From assembly GCA_011037195.1 (NCBI GenBank), contig JAAEAF010006503.1, forward strand, positions 27,136 to 91,135: a DNA stretch of 64,000 nt. The letters are read 5' to 3'. The notes below the pieces were generated by a model. It searched no databases. It saw nothing but the letters and a program-made list of their open reading frames with translations, and was not told where the DNA came from. This stretch comes from Triatoma infestans (lineage: Eukaryota > Arthropoda > Insecta > Hemiptera > Reduviidae). The translations under genes were made by a program, and so were the position numbers. Positions 12,547 to 24,492 of this stretch are shown here, in pieces (positions within the stretch are counted from its first letter, which is position 1; each line of letters opens with the position of its first letter).

Positions 12547-13436
12547 CGAGGGTCATTCAATAAGTAACAAGACAAATCGCTGTAACTCAAAAGCGATTTA
12601 TTTAATCAATACTAAACTTTGGCTACTTTTCAACATAGTCCTCGGCAACATTAATACAGTTATCCTATCGTTCTTCTAATTTGTGTATCCCTCTGGCATA
12701 AAATTCTTTGAGTTATCTCGAAGCCACTTTTGCACCTGATTTATAACTTCTTCATTTGATTGACAATGTTTCCTACGCAGAGCCTTTTTAAGGGGTCCAA
12801 ACAAATGGAAGTCCAATGGGGAGAAGTCGGGGCTGTAGGGGGGATGTGGAAGGATCTTCCACCTTACTTCCTTTGTGGGCGTCGTAAGTTGTCTTGGAAC
12901 CCATCTCGCACAAGTTTTCTTGTACTGCAGCTTATTCTGAATAATGTTATGGACAGTTCCAACACTCGCGTGCACTTCTTCAGCTTCAGTTCAACAGTAA
13001 TACGCCTGTTGTCCTGAATTAACGCGTTAATACGAGATTCGAGAGAGGAAGTTGTGACTTCAACCTGTCCTCCAAGGCACTTCGTTGCTCGTCACAGACA
13101 CTTACATGGCCACTTTTAAACTGTTCTACCTATTTGTAAACGTTTGAACGGTTCAAACAATTATTTCCGTACACTTTCAACATTCTTTCGTGGATTTCAC
13201 TACCATTGGTACCCTATGCAACTAAAAAATCTAATCACTGAGCATTGTTCTTCCGAGGTGCAATGCTCGAGCGGTCTCGCTAGTCATTTGAGGTTATGCT
13301 TACCAAATTCTTTCGAACAGCTGTTGAGAAACTAAGTACAAGAATGCCAACTTGACGCACTGAAACTATTGTATCGATTAAACAAACCGTTTCTGAGCTA
13401 CCGCGATTTGTCTCGTTATTTATTGAATGAACCTCG
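12547..13436 (-). mobile_element. Internally deleted mariner-like element with intact ends
   Basis: Terminal inverted repeats start CGAGGGTCATTCAATAAGTA on the left and the close inverse on the right (about 13386-13436). TA flanks both sides (12545-12546 and 13437-13438), as expected for Tc1/mariner. On the minus strand two transposase pieces are left. An N-terminal DNA-binding piece (SEIHERMLKVYG near 13205) is followed by a C-terminal piece with HPPYSPDFSPLDFHLF (near 12805-12850), which includes the last acidic catalytic region. The part that carries the first two catalytic aspartates is missing, and stops are present. The copy is about 890 bp against about 1.3 kb for a full mariner, so it cannot make transposase. 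Confidence 0.88.
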
Positions 13437-13439
13437 TAA

Positions 13440-15350
13440 TAACAGTCAATTAGGTCCATAAGAGTAAGAGCGAGTTAATACAGATGATTGCTTCTTACAA
13501 GTAGTTCCTTGAATAACTCTTCAAGAGTAGATTCCTCAATAGCAGTAAGCTTGAGTGCTTGATTGGCTACTTTCTTCTTTGTTGCTTGTTTTGTAACTCT
13601 TCTTCAGCTCTTCAAGGATTGCTTGTTAACTCTTAAGGCTGACCTTGAGACTTGATAAAGCACTCAGATTGCGGCTTATATCAGATTTCTCCTAGTTCTT
13701 GGTGGGGGTTGAAAAAAGCGTTTAGGGGATGGTTGGCTGCACATACTGTGCATGGCAGAGGAGTATTGGGTATTTGAAGTGCGCCCGGAGGCGCGATGGT
13801 ACTTGATGAGGTTGGTATTGGTAACGGAGTTTAGTTCTTATGTGGCAAATTAACATTACATAATTATGACAATAATTATAGTCCAAACAAGTTATTTTAT
13901 ATTATTCGCTCTATACGAGGAAAATTCTCGGACAAACAGTATTTGTAGAATAACCAGTGTACATTTTGTAAATCAAGCCAGCTCTATTGCCGTTGACAAC
14001 AAGACACTGTTAAGTCACATATGTCCACTTTCAATTTGTTTTGGTTTTATAAATGTAAAGTTTTAAGGCATACGAGAATTTTACAAATTACTGGGATCTT
14101 TAAACTGATAAATAATCATTTTACTTTATTGTAGAAAAATATAAGTAATTCTTTTGATAGACGAAAACTTAAGATGGTCTCATGGTAGATTTATTTGAAA
14201 AGTTTTCTGAAGAATTCTTTTTTAATGTAAAGTTCCAAAGTCTCTTGCACTAGTATCACTAAATGCTAGATAAATTCAAGAAGAAGTATTTTCCATTCCT
14301 TGGAAAATAAATAGTAATTTCAGCAGCTCTATCCCAAATTCACAAATCGAACAAAAGCTAGATAAAATTGTTGGAATAACTTTCCAATTTTCAATTAGAC
14401 AAAGTAACTCTAAATGAATTAATGGTATTAACGACAATATGATGTCTTTAGACTTTCCGTAGTATTTTAGGGCCAATTTGACGCCCATCAACTTAAGATG
14501 CTTCAATTTTTATTAGCACACTTATTTCCTATTTTAAGATCAACAGTTTCTTTTCCACTTCGTTTAAGCATGCAATCTTTTCGTCTCCATGAATTGATGG
14601 GCGTTGGTTTATTTAGGTTACCTCTTTTGCCGATATTTCATGTGCTACAACCTATGCTGGAAGCTTAAATACCGTTTAGCTATCTTAATCTTTTTTAGTT
14701 GCTTTGAATTGATTGATTTTTAGTTGCCATAATGATTAGTAAACCGGAAAATAGTCGCTTGCCAAGTAGGAGCAAGGAGTTGAAAATAATAACTACCTAA
14801 AATCAACGTACATAACCGTTTGTTAAATATAGTATTTTAATACATTTCAGCTCAAGAAATCTCAGTATAAAAATGGAGAGTAAACACTAGCGTACGTTAA
14901 ACCCAGTTCATTGCAACAAGTGTTTATTGTTGTTTTTTTCCTTGGCACAGGTTTTCACCATACAGCCAGCGCTGGAGATGCAGTAGGTCTAATGTCACCA
15001 TAACTTTAAATCTCTATATTTCTATAATGTCAACATTATAATATAATTTAGATCAAGACTTCATTTCATGATTTCTATTTGTTAGGATGATATATTTAGA
15101 TCAAGAATTCATATACAGTTTCGCTATCTATATTGTTAGAGAATATAATTATCTCATTGTGAAAAGAAGATTGCAATTTTTTTTAATCAAGTGGAAACAA
15201 TCCAACTCTTTTGTTGTAACATTGATGGGAATTCCATTAATATGTGATTGAGATCCTCCCGTTAGTGGTATCTCTTCCATAACTTGGAGATTCTCGGCCT
15301 AATTTTGTATAGATAAGCTCGGCAAACTTGGATTTTAATCTAATTATTAT
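13440..15350. other. Gene-free stretch, no confident feature
   Basis: Mixed AT-rich sequence. One minus-strand open frame (14506-14276, 76 codons) is mildly protein-like but has no motif that I can name. No splice signals or repeat ends were found. Confidence 0.4.
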
Positions 15351-15359
15351 TGACGCTAC

Positions 15360-15630
15360 AGCTTGTTTATGGCTGGCCCCTTAAACCATGGAGGTTTCCC
15401 TTGTTACCCCTTTAGAAGGTTCCCTTATGTGAACACCACAGTTGCCACATATTCAAGATATGACGCCTTATGAGTTGTTTGACAACTGTTGGAGGAAGGG
15501 ATGGATGGATGTAGATTGTTTCTCCCAGAATTGACAGCCTCTTTAGCCGAGCTGTCTATGATTTTGTTGTATCTTAGGTCAGAGTGGCCTCAATCCACAT
15601 TAATGCTTATCTTACGACACATTATCAATC
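15360..15630 (-). pseudogene. LINE RNase H relic
   Basis: Minus-strand frames give a WIEATLT/HSDLRYNKIIDSSAKEA region, which recalls the W-x-x-G-H-S...N-x-x-A-D-x-x-A-K-E-A motif of the RNase H domain in I/R1/jockey-type LINEs. A downstream QLIRRHILNMWQ stretch also fits the region after RNase H. Several stops and frame changes show it is an old remnant. The family is not resolved. Confidence 0.45.
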
Positions 15631-15889
15631 TAATCTAATCTAACAGCTGTAAGAGAAAATCGTGTGAGTCACCAGATTTTTTTTACAATAAAATTTATTG
15701 ATTATTTTCAACCTGCGAATAAAGAATAATTTTTCTACAACAGATCTTGAAGCGTCTTTAAAAAAAAAAACGCTATTAATTTTTGTTTCTCACTTTTTGA
15801 TTTGTTCTGAAAAATTATAGGTAGTTACAATTGTTAATGAAAGAAAGATCGTTTTATTCAGCTAATTTTTACATAGGCTTAAAGAATCG

Positions 15890-16290
15890 AAAACCATATT
15901 TATCAAAATTCACCAATAATTCTGCCAATTTTTCAGTAAGTTCATACTTCTATAAATATAATGATCTATGGTTTGTATAATTAAAATTTGTCTTCATTTC
16001 TTTATACATTAAATTAGAATAGTCATTTGTTGGCTTTGTTCCACAAACTCCTAAAGAATAAATACATTCAATTTTGAATTCTGAATTCTTGTAAAATATT
16101 GTTTCTAAATCCAGTTTCAAAGCGATTTATTCGTTTCACCATATTCTTATAAACCAGCAATTAAATCTGGCACTATCTCAGCATCCGTTTTTGTTTTGTC
16201 TTTAATTCTAAGAAAATTAATTAAAATCTTTTGCGAGTGAGTGCCTTCTACTTCATGACCTTCACAATACATTTTATATTTGATATCTCT
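15890..16290 (-). pseudogene. Unrecognised decayed coding remnant
   Basis: Two blocks on the minus strand read as protein-like. One (near 16285-16165) begins MYCEGHEVEGTHSQKILINF and runs on to EIVPDLIAGL before a stop. The other (near 16085-15880) contains IYSLGVCGTKPTNDYSN and AELLVNFDKYGF. They are in different frames and split by stops. The balanced composition is unlike the random AT-rich frames nearby. I do not recognise the family; a mobile-element gene is the likeliest source. Confidence 0.3.
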
Positions 16291-16919
16291 GGAGTGTATA
16301 AAACAAAAGAAAAAATTTTCATTTTATATTTGTATTTAGAAAAATGCAGATAAAAAACAAATTTTTACAAAATTAGAAATCTAATAAAATAAAAAATGTA
16401 AGAAAATTACCTTTGCTATTTTGTACTAACGACAGTTATTCTAAATTAAATATTGAACCGATTTTTATATTTCAATAAATTTTCTTCAAGAACACTTTAG
16501 TAAAAGAAAATTGGGGAAGTTTTTGTTTTACCATCTCTCTTAACATTGGGAACGATATCAATTTTGTTTTGTATACTTTTTTATAATTGGTAAAATTAGT
16601 GGCAAACTGATCTGTTGTGGAAACACTGATACGACTTTCATAGATTTGTAACCTTCCATGTGATAAATTTGCTCCATAATATAAATGTTTAGTACATTTA
16701 ATTTTCTTAATATAAAAATTTTAATGTAAACAGATCTAGCTCCCCCAAAAACCCCTAAAATCACTTTTTCCAGGGAAACGATCCAAATAAAAATGAGAGT
16801 TTATCATAATTACAATATGCAAAACACGTTCGAAAAAACCGTTGATGCCACTTTTTGAGAAAAACAAAAAAACTGAAAACCTGTAATCTATGTTATTTCT
16901 TAGGTAAAAATAGAATATG

Positions 16920-17640
16920 TAGTTTCAATTTACTATGATTTCTCGTTTTTACTTTCTCTCATGTGATAATAATCATGTCACATTTTTGGGAATTGAGTTT
17001 CACCGGAATTATGTAATGTTTTGAGGCTCCCGGGCAAGCATCAGAAAGTGATTTGTATATATGTATGTTAAGTAGAGCAATACTCAAAAACAGTAAATTG
17101 CAGAAAGTCCAAAATTAATAGTTCGTTTGTTTTGGCAGGTTTTTAGTCAAAATTGGTCAACCGGAAGTACCACTTTTCTGAAGCAATTTTTCATTTTTTC
17201 GAAAACGAGTACAATAATTTTCTTTAAACTTCGAAAACATATTCGAAAATGTACGTCCATTCATTTATTGAAACATTTTTCCTGGAAAATTGATTTTTTG
17301 GGGGTTTTGAGGAGGAAGAAACGATTTGTACTATTTATATAAGAATTAGATATGTTGCCAAAATTCTAAATTTGAAGAAATTTGGTTGATTGGAAGTGTG
17401 ACTTTAATAAATAGTTTTTCCAACAAGACTTTAATAAATAGTTTTTCCAACAAGAAATATACGTATTTCCGGTGAAAACTCAGTTTAGAAAATTTGAAAA
17501 TAACAATGCTTCCACTCACAATAGTAAGAGATTGCAAAAGTTGAAATTTGCAATTTGAAAAAGCAAGTAATTTAAGTACAAGATAAAATAAAGCAAAATA
17601 ATCATCATTAAAGGAACAGAAAAAGGAGCAAGATACTGCA
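16920..17640 (+). repeat. Copy of the palindromic-end dispersed repeat family
   Basis: The block order matches 54620-55250: a GAGTTTTCACCGGAA-like start, a stretch ending GCAATACTCAAAAACAG, an ACCGGAAGTACCACTTT block, an AAGTTCTTTTT-like run and a GAAAATTGATTTTTTGGGGG block. Identity is moderate. Ends are not exact. Open frames inside are short and low in complexity, so I take the element as noncoding. Confidence 0.5.
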
Positions 17641-17689
17641 AACAATACTAAGCTGTTTTGCGGGATAACCTATTATAGTATAACTTGAT

Positions 17690-18840
17690 GAAAAAAATAT
17701 TCAATGTCAAAGAAACTTCAGTGAAGTTTAAAGTAAATATGGCAGACCATTGAAGTTTTGAAGTTGGCAAACATTAAAAAGGTAATTTACTTCAAAATAT
17801 TGTTATAATATTAAATTACTCGTATATTTCTATCCATCCTATAACGGTATGCTGAAAACATATTTGACCTTCCATTTCATAACATACTTTGCATATCAAC
17901 CTAATTTTCTTATAAACAATAATTGTAATAATTTTAAAAATATTCTTATTATATTTTTGGTTCTAGGAGTAAAAAGTTCATTATTTTATCCATTTTTTAA
18001 TTATTGCTAATTTGTTTCAATAAAAACTAGGTGTATTACGGTTATACACATAATGATCAGAAATGATTGGGAGAAATATTTCTTTTTGTAATGTGGGTAA
18101 TTATATTAATTGCTTCAGTAAATATTCATAAAAAAATATATATATTTTTGCCCTAGATAACATAATTAATTGTAAGACGTTGTTTTGAAAAAACAATAAG
18201 CCTAAGTTAATTTAGCTTCTAATAAATTGCTGCGATATTCTTTCCAGAATTGATTTATTAATCTATAATACTTTGGGGTGGAAAATAAATGTATTATATT
18301 TATAGAGGTTTTATATTAAAAAATAAAGTTTCAGATCTCAAATTTCCAGCGACAAAATAAATAAAAAATAGAAACAAATTGCGTCATATTTTTCTTTTAA
18401 AAAACAAAAAACTTTAGTCCAGGATAGATAGAATATTGATTTAAGTTTGAACAACACAAAGAGGAGCTGAGATATATATGTTTAAGTGTACAATGTTACA
18501 AAGTATCCGTCAGATCTTCCCCATCGATATGGGCGTAACTCGTAAGGTCATTACTTGAAAGCTACCCTTTTTACAATGTAAAGACAAATATTAGAATTAA
18601 TGTTTTCTTATATTTAAAAAGGGAAGGTGTTTGGTTAATAGCTAGAGTTTTTTCGATAGGAAACTGTACAAACTAGTTTTTTTTTTGGCAGATATTATTT
18701 TAATTTCAGTTGTTACAAGCTGTTTTAATTATAATATAATTATTTTACGAATATAAACTAGATTCCCAATCAAATAAAAGTTAGAGTGAATAATAGAATA
18801 TTTATATTGTATCTTTTAACAAGTCTCCCCTAGTAAAGCA
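17690..18840. other. AT-rich stretch with nothing recognised
   Basis: Very AT-rich with many stops in all frames. No repeat ends, RNA gene or coding motif was seen. Confidence 0.5.
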
Positions 18841-19098
18841 TCGGCATCAATTAAACTGAATTTTTATATTACTCACTCTTCACTCCGTGTCGATATACTA
18901 TCAGGATCTTTGTGCGTCTGTCCACTGGAGCAATTACTGCCCATCGTAAGTTAAACCACACCGTTTTACTATTCAACACATTTCTATCATTTTTTGTTTT
19001 TGTTGGCGCGTTGTTAGAAACGGCACAATCCACTAATAACAGCACCACTAATAAACACCAAACATATACACACAACAACAGCAACAAAAAAAACTCAT

Positions 19099-19124
19099 AC
19101 ACACACACACACACACACACTACC
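19099..19124. repeat. (AC)n microsatellite
   Basis: A run of CA dinucleotides in a CA-rich context from about 19065. A second short run lies at 19388-19403. The open frames on both strands here are made by the repeat. The flanking 18840-19610 holds no recognised gene. Confidence 0.9.
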
Positions 19125-19609
19125 CAACCAAACACTTTGTGGTAGTCAGCTTGTTAGGCTATTTTTGCCTAAATCTAAAATATCTCGTCGTAACAGGGTC
19201 GGCCATGTTTTTTAAGTTTAGAGAGCGCACGGGCCCGGTTTGCGCAGTTTCTGTGTGTATTGTATATGGCGGCGGGGTAGACGAGGGACACCAGGGTGTA
19301 TATAGATTTTACACTTTCTTGGTAGGGTGGCAGTGATGACGACACTGTCTCACTTACACACTCAATTCACTCGCTCATTATAAACACATACACACACACA
19401 CACATATTATATATACAAGTTTATGTACTGGGTAGGATATAACTAATCGATGAACCTTGTGGATAGCGCTCATGTCTTCTCCCTGTGTCTCAACACAACT
19501 GATTAGTTAAAAACAATTGTGGCAGTTTTAGATTTAACGAATAGATAAAACTTTATCAGAGATACGTTCAAGCATATTGCTTGTGCTTGCTAAGTTAAAA
19601 AGAACAACA

Positions 19610-20400
19610 AACGATTCATAAACTAACAAGCTGGAGTGAAACATTCACCCAACTTTCTCTTAATGCAGTTATTACAGTTTTTCTTCAAATTGGAAATTAG
19701 AGAGAATGTTAAGTTATCCTGACTTTAAGTCTATTGGTGGTGGTGTATGAGAGTTCACCAAGTTTGTCACTTACAAAAAAAAAATATCAACAAAAACACT
19801 TCGGATTAAAAGAAATGAAATATTTGTTTCCGGATCAATTATTTAATCCTTTTTTGTCGAAAGATCGAAAATTCTATTTGGCAGATTGCTGCACCGATTC
19901 ACTTTGTCAATCTGTTGAATATCTTCCTAGATATACAAATTGGCCTGCCTTATTATTTTTCAAATTTATATAATTATAGTGATTTCCAATTTTTTTTTCC
20001 ATTTATGTCTGGGAATTATACTATAGTAGATGGTTTTTATATTATTCGAAGCATTCTCCATCTTTTTAGTACATCTATAAATTTTTTTTAAGATGAAAAA
20101 ACCAAGACAGTCCTAGTCAGTCGCAACTGACATAATTTATGGAAAGAGCAGCGTATTAATATTGAAGATTTTACAAATAAAAGAAAATTTAATATTCAAG
20201 CCGAACTCTGCTCTTCTAAGAAGAAGAAGAAACTAGATTCATTCCCAATAAGGCTTTTATCAGATTTATAAACACATAAATTGAATATAGGTAAAGCACC
20301 CTCCAAAACTGGAACTCCAAGGCTGGACATTAACTCTGCCAGAAAACTAGCATTTAATTTAATTTCTTCAGACGTGTCAAAATTGTAATGATCTCAAAAT
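19610..20400. other. Repeat-family end fragment and unrecognised frames
   Basis: At 19632-19670 a GAGTGAAACATTCACCCAAC-like end and an ACTTTCTCTTA run mark a piece of the palindromic-end repeat family. An open frame at 19734-19973 (plus) and a protein-like block near 20140-20390 carry no motif I recognise. They could be an eroded element inserted next to the repeat end. Confidence 0.3.
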
Positions 20401-20404
20401 AAAA

Positions 20405-20548
20405 AAAAATACTGGTGTGAACCACTCACACTACTTTTCACTTCCTCTTATAGTCCAAATATAATAATACCAATAAAATGAAAAATTTCCTATTGTACCT
20501 ACCTACTAACTCCTTGGTAGGTAGAGAAGTGATTATATTGTGACCCAC

Positions 20549-20594
<46 letters not shown>

Positions 20595-21320
20595 TTATCT
20601 ATCCATCTTTCTATATATCTATCTATCTATCTAACATTGACCCAACTGCTTATAATAACTGCCGCATAATTATCCAAAAACAATTTTTTGGGGGAAAAAT
20701 ACTTCAAATAAATTGATACGTTTAGAACTCTGCAGTTACCATATGTTTAAAAGAAATCGTTATAGAAGTTACCGATTAAATTAAAAAAAGAATTCAAAAA
20801 CCTATTCTGCGAAATCGCATTTTCGATTAAACTATTATCTTCAAATCTGGAATTCTAGCAATACTTCTAGTGTATATTAACATCATATAAGTGTTAGAGC
20901 ATATATTTTGTATTGAAGTAATACTTTATAGGAAACAGAACGCTACTGTTCCCCCGGAACCTCCCAAAAATCAATTTTCCAGGAAAATATAGCAAACAAT
21001 TGGTAGGGATACAGTTGTATCGATAGTATACAAAATTCAAAGAAAAAGCGAAAGACTGAAAAAAAAAAATTCAGTAAAATCGCAATTACGGTAGATGGAT
21101 TTTCCTCAAAAACGTTCACATGAGATCCAAGTTGTGCTTTCGTTTTTGAGATACTTAGTACACACACACACAGTATATCACTAAAACCAATTTTTTCGAA
21201 CTCAGGTGATCACAAAACGTGTATTTCTGGTGAAAACTCAATTTCGAAATTTGGCCCGATCACCATACTTCTCTTCTTACCAGAAGTAAGAAGAGAAAGT
21301 AAAAAAAAATGATCATATTC
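20405..21320 (-). repeat. Copy of the palindromic-end dispersed repeat family
   Basis: It begins ACTGGTGTGAACCACTCACA at about 20410, the same palindromic end as 52503, and reaches a hairpin (CTTCTCTTCTTACCAGAAGTAAGAAGAGAAAG region) at 21268-21300. Interior blocks (CCCCCGGAACCTCCC, AAATCAATTTTCCAGG, TACACACACACACAGTAT) match 52780-53110 in order. A (CTAT)n tract interrupts it at 20551-20633. Confidence 0.6.
20551..20633 (+). repeat. (CTAT)n microsatellite
   Basis: About 20 tetranucleotide units with a few interruptions (CTATTTAT, CCATCTTT). Confidence 0.95.
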
Positions 21321-21324
21321 TTTA

Positions 21325-22600
21325 ATTTTGGCAATTTTTTTGTATAATTTCTTTAATTTCATGACTATTTTTAATAGAAGTATTTTGTTTTTACACAAAT
21401 TAAATATGTTTCCATTAATTAATTTTTTTTTTTTGAAATAGTTCAACCCAAAACTTGTATTTAGTAATAAAATATTGAAAAATAAATTTCATTTTTTAAC
21501 ATCTATTTTTAGAAAAGTACGACTAATGGAATTGAAATTTTATCTTAAAAAAACTTATCTATTCTCATTGTTGAAGAGTTTTTCATTATCTTGCCTTCCC
21601 ATCATTAGTATATGTATCAATACTATTCCGTTTTTGCTTGGTGCGGTCTGTTGTGTAACCCTTAGAACTGAACCATAAAAAGTTATATAAAATAAATTTT
21701 ACGCGTATTTTGTCTTTTCTTATGTTCTGACTAAAAATATCAGGAGAATTCAAAATGACAAAATTAGAATAGTATATTACGCTAATTAAAAGCCTTAATC
21801 TTATCATATATTTTCAAATGGCACATCCATCAAAATTTATCTAAAGCGAAACATGAGATTCTTATATAGACCTACAGATTTCTGTAATTCATAAAAGTCA
21901 CGCAAATATATTTAAATATTTAATTACACACATGAAGTGGAAATAATCAAATTTTTCAGTTATGGCTGAATTGCTTTTATTATATCGGCTCCTCAAAAAT
22001 GAAGCTGCTCTTTGAATCCTCTACCGATCTTCTCCCTGAAATTTCCTTATAGCTATAAATTTTTCCAGGGTATACACGGATAAGAAATAGACAAATTATT
22101 TCAGGTTATTTTTTTAGTATGAGAAAAAGAAAATTTAGTAACTTTATTTGCATAAATATAAATTACAAAATAATTTTATTTCATATTTATTTTTATATAA
22201 ACAATAGTTACATTTGGCAGTTGTTAATAAAGCAAACAAAATGATGGTTGGCTATGGGGAAAGAAAAAAGATAAAAAGTTTTTTTTCTTTGGCCCCAGCC
22301 AACCAACATTCTGTTTGTTAAAATTAAAGTTATTTTTTATCTGTAAAAAAAGATTATTTATTATATTCAGATGGTTATGCTATAGAAGTTCATTTGTGAT
22401 ACATTACATTTAACATCTGCACAATAAAGTCAACATTTATAAAGATAAACACAGTAATTACAGTTTTTTAAAATTATTTTTTGCTTCGTCGATAGCTTTT
22501 TCTAATACCAATGAAAATAAAGATAAAAAGAATATGGCTTAAATGTGCACAAATCTTAATTACTTAAATATTAATACTATATAAATGATCTAAAAAGATA
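21325..22600. other. Gene-free stretch downstream of TMEM14-like gene
   Basis: AT-rich. It contains the short dispersed repeat at 22270-22310 (also at 5780-5808). No coding motif was seen. On the minus strand it is the downstream flank of the TMEM14 gene. Confidence 0.5.
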
Positions 22601-22608
22601 CATATATT

Positions 22609-23723
22609 CTAATTTTTAATACTTTCAGTCTTGAATTCTTTACTGGGAAAGAAAGCCATAGCACCATACCGTAATGTCATAGCAATGCTGGAAAAAAAAA
22701 TTATACAGATTTGTATAATAATCATAATTCATGAATTTATATACTGACAAATTGTACACTTGCCTAGAATGATACATGTAAATCATCTATGTGATTTTTA
22801 TAGGATTTTTTAATTCTTAAAAATTTGCATTCCAAAACAGGACTTTAGATATTGCCTGCTTTAAATGACATATATCATAAGTTTGCTTAAACGAACTTTA
22901 TCAATAGGGAAACAAAATATAAACATTTTAGATCCTCTTTCAATCACACTTAAATTTGGAATGATTTCCCACCAAAACATTAAAACTGTACACAGATTAC
23001 TCAAGTTCACAAACCTGATTCCAGCTAACAGACCAGCAGGCATTATTTTCCCGGTATTATAAAATCTATAACCCATGAGACTACCAAGAAGAGCAGATGT
23101 CCCTAGAGATAACTGATAGTTTTCAGCGTTTCTTGAAACTTGGAATGCTCCAACACCTAGCAGCGTTCCAAAAATCAGTCCAGCTGCTAGTGACGGTACA
23201 CTTCCTAAAATCATTGATTTAATTAATGTTGAACTAAATAAAAGGATTAAATAATTGTGAAAGTTGATTCTCTTGCCAGTGTTTAACATGGAAAATTAAT
23301 TTTTAGAAGAATTTAAAAAAAGATTCTCTCTTAGGATTTTCCTGAAACCAGCTTAAAATAAGCTTACAGTCTTAAGGGATTTTATTATTTTTGTTATTAG
23401 AACTCTTGATCGCCAGACTTCGTTTTACATGAGCCCAACCATATAAAGATTTTCACGAATGATTTATTTCGTATTCAAAAAGTAACTATTCACTAAACTT
23501 GTATTATATAAAAAAAAAAAAGATGGAGATTTATGAAATCTAACTCGATAAATTTTTCTTCTGCATGAACGAATGGTAAAAAAAGTCCATTCTAATAATA
23601 TCACAATTGAAAATAGTACAATTATTGATTGTTGGGTATGTGTATACCTGATTTCATATAGCCATAAGCACCACCTGAACCAACTAAAACGGCATACATT
23701 ATTCCATAATGATCAACAGCCAT
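22609..23723 (-). CDS. TMEM14-family mitochondrial/membrane protein, complete, 3 exons
   Basis: Exons 23723-23648, 23204-23015 and 22687-22609 join in phase to 345 bp (114 residues), close to the family's usual length of about 110. The start ATG at 23723 opens MAVDHYGIMYAVLVGSGGA. The Gly/Ala-rich hydrophobic helices typical of the family follow, with GSVPSLAAGLIFGTLLG and GSLMGYRFYNTGKIMPAGL, then a short polar tail after MTLRYG. The stop is TAG at 22611-22609. In vertebrates TMEM14C is an inner mitochondrial membrane protein needed for haem synthesis in erythroid cells; the role of the insect member is less clear, and I cannot tell TMEM14A and TMEM14C types apart here. It is divergently arranged with GCLM. 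Confidence 0.93.
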
Positions 23724-24492
23724 TTTTGTAGGCAAAAATTCATCAATCAACAAGTCGCTAAGTCACTATCAGACTGAACAATGAAAACGATTAGTCGCTT
23801 GTTTAGTGCTTACATTTAAAAGTAACCTCAACAAAACCTCAAGTAGTCTGCGCAGAAATAGAAGTGATCTGACGAGTGAGTGATAGGTTTTGAATAGTGT
23901 AAGAAACCGTTTATAAAAGACAAACTTGTGTTCTAAAGATCTCTTTTTTTAAAAACAAAAAAAAGACGAAAAGAAACAAATAGGCATGGTTGAAATAATA
24001 CTTTCTTACATATACACCAAATTAAAATAGAACCATATATAAGAAAAATGGTTGGAGTAACTGCAAATTCGATGTAAAACCAAGGAATCTATTATGTTCC
24101 AAATTCATCTTTTATTTTCTTGAAGTGCTCTGAGATTTGGTTTTCTTATTTTTGTTTTTCAAATTTTAGTATTTTCTTCATTATTAAACTTGTACGTTAA
24201 ATGTTTCCTATATTCATACAATAGCCATAAAAATAATATTTAGTTGATAATCAGCTTTGTAGGACATTTGACCCGCTGTCACGGTATTAAGTAATTAGAC
24301 GAGGTTAAATCAATTAGTGATCAGTTCTACCTTCTCCTAGACACCTGACCTCTAGCGGCTCCTGGAAAAATGAAAATGCAAGTAAATAAATTACTAAGTC
24401 ATCAACGTGATTGTTAGTTTTGGTTTTAGGTAGAACAGATATAAACACTCATAACACTTTCTTACTTTAAGCATTACATTCAAGCGCCAAGG
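23724..24492. promoter_or_regulatory. Shared intergenic region between divergent TMEM14 and GCLM
   Basis: About 770 bp separates the two start codons, so both promoters and 5' UTRs must lie here unless upstream noncoding exons exist. I looked for an antioxidant response element (TGACnnnGC) and saw no exact match. No TATA box is placed with confidence. Confidence 0.5.

Noticed and set aside
18869..19145. Opposing open frames with His/Thr or Val/Cys runs
   Set aside because: They are produced by the CA/TG repeat and lack any motif.
22861..23062. Plus-strand open frame opposite TMEM14
   Set aside because: It is antisense to the second TMEM14 exon and its intron and has no independent support.
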